The translations under genes were made by a program, and so were the position numbers. Shown in pieces: positions 63,725 through 64,000 of a stretch of 64,000 nt of DNA. The stretch comes from Streptomyces celluloflavus (GTDB lineage Bacteria; Actinomycetota; Actinomycetes; Streptomycetales; Streptomycetaceae): NCBI GenBank assembly GCA_000720995.1, contig JOEL01000027.1, forward strand, positions 1-64,000, read 5' to 3'. Position 1 is the stretch's first letter. Every line of letters starts with the position of its first letter. The notes beneath the pieces are model-generated. The model was not told the origin of the DNA, made no database searches, and saw only the letters and a program-made list of their open reading frames with translations.

Positions 63725-64000
63725 TGCGTGACAGCAGGTCGGTACTGGTGCTGACCAACGCCTACGACGTGACAGCGGACGTGGTGCTCAGGCTTCTCGC
63801 CGAGCGCCGGGTTCCCGTGGTCCGTCTCGACCCCGGCACCGACCTGCACACGGGTGCCTCGCTGACCGCTACGTATCGTACGGGCGACCAGCGGGGCACC
63901 CTGCGCACGGCAAGCCGGGAGATCGACACCAGGCGGATCCGGTCCGTCTGGGTACGCAGGCCCTCGCCCTACGAGGGACCGCCGGAGTTGAGTGGCCAAG
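63724..64000 (+). CDS. tgmB: ATP-grasp ribosomal peptide maturase (N-terminal part, cut by window end)
   Basis: Only 92 codons are present. The start VLVLTNAYDVTADVVLRLLA, VPVVRLDPGTDL and IRSVWVRRPSPYEGP match the pre-ATP-grasp region of the TgmB/SAV_5884 maturase family. The ATP-grasp domain lies outside the window. It should form ester or amide cross-links in TgmA. Confidence 0.85.
   Translation, partial: MRDSRSVLVLTNAYDVTADVVLRLLAERRVPVVRLDPGTDLHTGASLTATYRTGDQRGTLRTASREIDTRRIRSVWVRRPSPYEGPPELSGQ

Overview
This window reads as chromosomal DNA of a Streptomyces or very close relative. It is high in G+C, many starts are GTG or TTG, and neighbouring genes often overlap at their stop/start codons. 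It carries XRE/DUF397 pairs, ESX-type WXG100 genes with a mycosin, and an sdhC-sdhD-sdhA-sdhB operon. All calls come from reading the sequence; no database search was run.

Bases 1-5,750 look like an accessory insert at the 3' end of a B12-dependent mutase gene. A degenerate second copy of the mutase 3' end lies at 150-285 and the intact gene ends at 5,755, in the same orientation. Between them are an XRE/DUF397 pair, a four-gene lasso peptide cluster (precursor, cyclase, leader peptidase, GNAT acetyltransferase) that resembles the acetylated albusnodin family, and a cold-shock-domain protein with an apparent signal peptide.

Bases 5,755-34,500 are mostly core genome: mutase large subunit, L,D-transpeptidase, ECF sigma factor with a membrane partner, an ESX-delivered nuclease toxin with its immunity gene, GH20 hexosaminidase, OHCU decarboxylase, succinate dehydrogenase, MerR and TetR regulators, an FBP protein, a mycosin/ESX-substrate/WXG100 locus, a D-Ala-D-Ala carboxypeptidase, a YihY protein, a 2H phosphoesterase, trpS, rocD, a DMT-type membrane protein and a GNAT.

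Bases 34,500-54,000 are a patchwork of accessory genes and debris: DUF397/XRE pairs, their truncated relatives and a 436-bp tandem duplication, pieces of an ABC-F gene, IS fragments, and an interrupted secreted-protein gene. A three-gene unit sits here that I cannot assign: a 40-residue Lys-rich peptide ending Thr-Trp-Gly, a one-helix membrane peptide and a radical SAM/SPASM enzyme (45,835-47,154). It is the best candidate for an undescribed peptide-modifying system. At 50,280-53,916 two matching IS5-like ends, in the orientation expected of a single IS, enclose a LysR-hydrolase-MFS efflux cassette and only the first part of a transposase.

Bases 54,000-64,000 hold a DUF3291 gene, a complete carboxylic acid reductase with its own GntR/FadR regulator and operator, a DUF418 protein divergent from a TetR regulator, an XRE-TPR regulator, and the start of an ATP-grasp RiPP (graspetide) cluster that runs off the right edge. 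The window therefore touches three separate peptide-modification systems: lasso, radical SAM and ATP-grasp.
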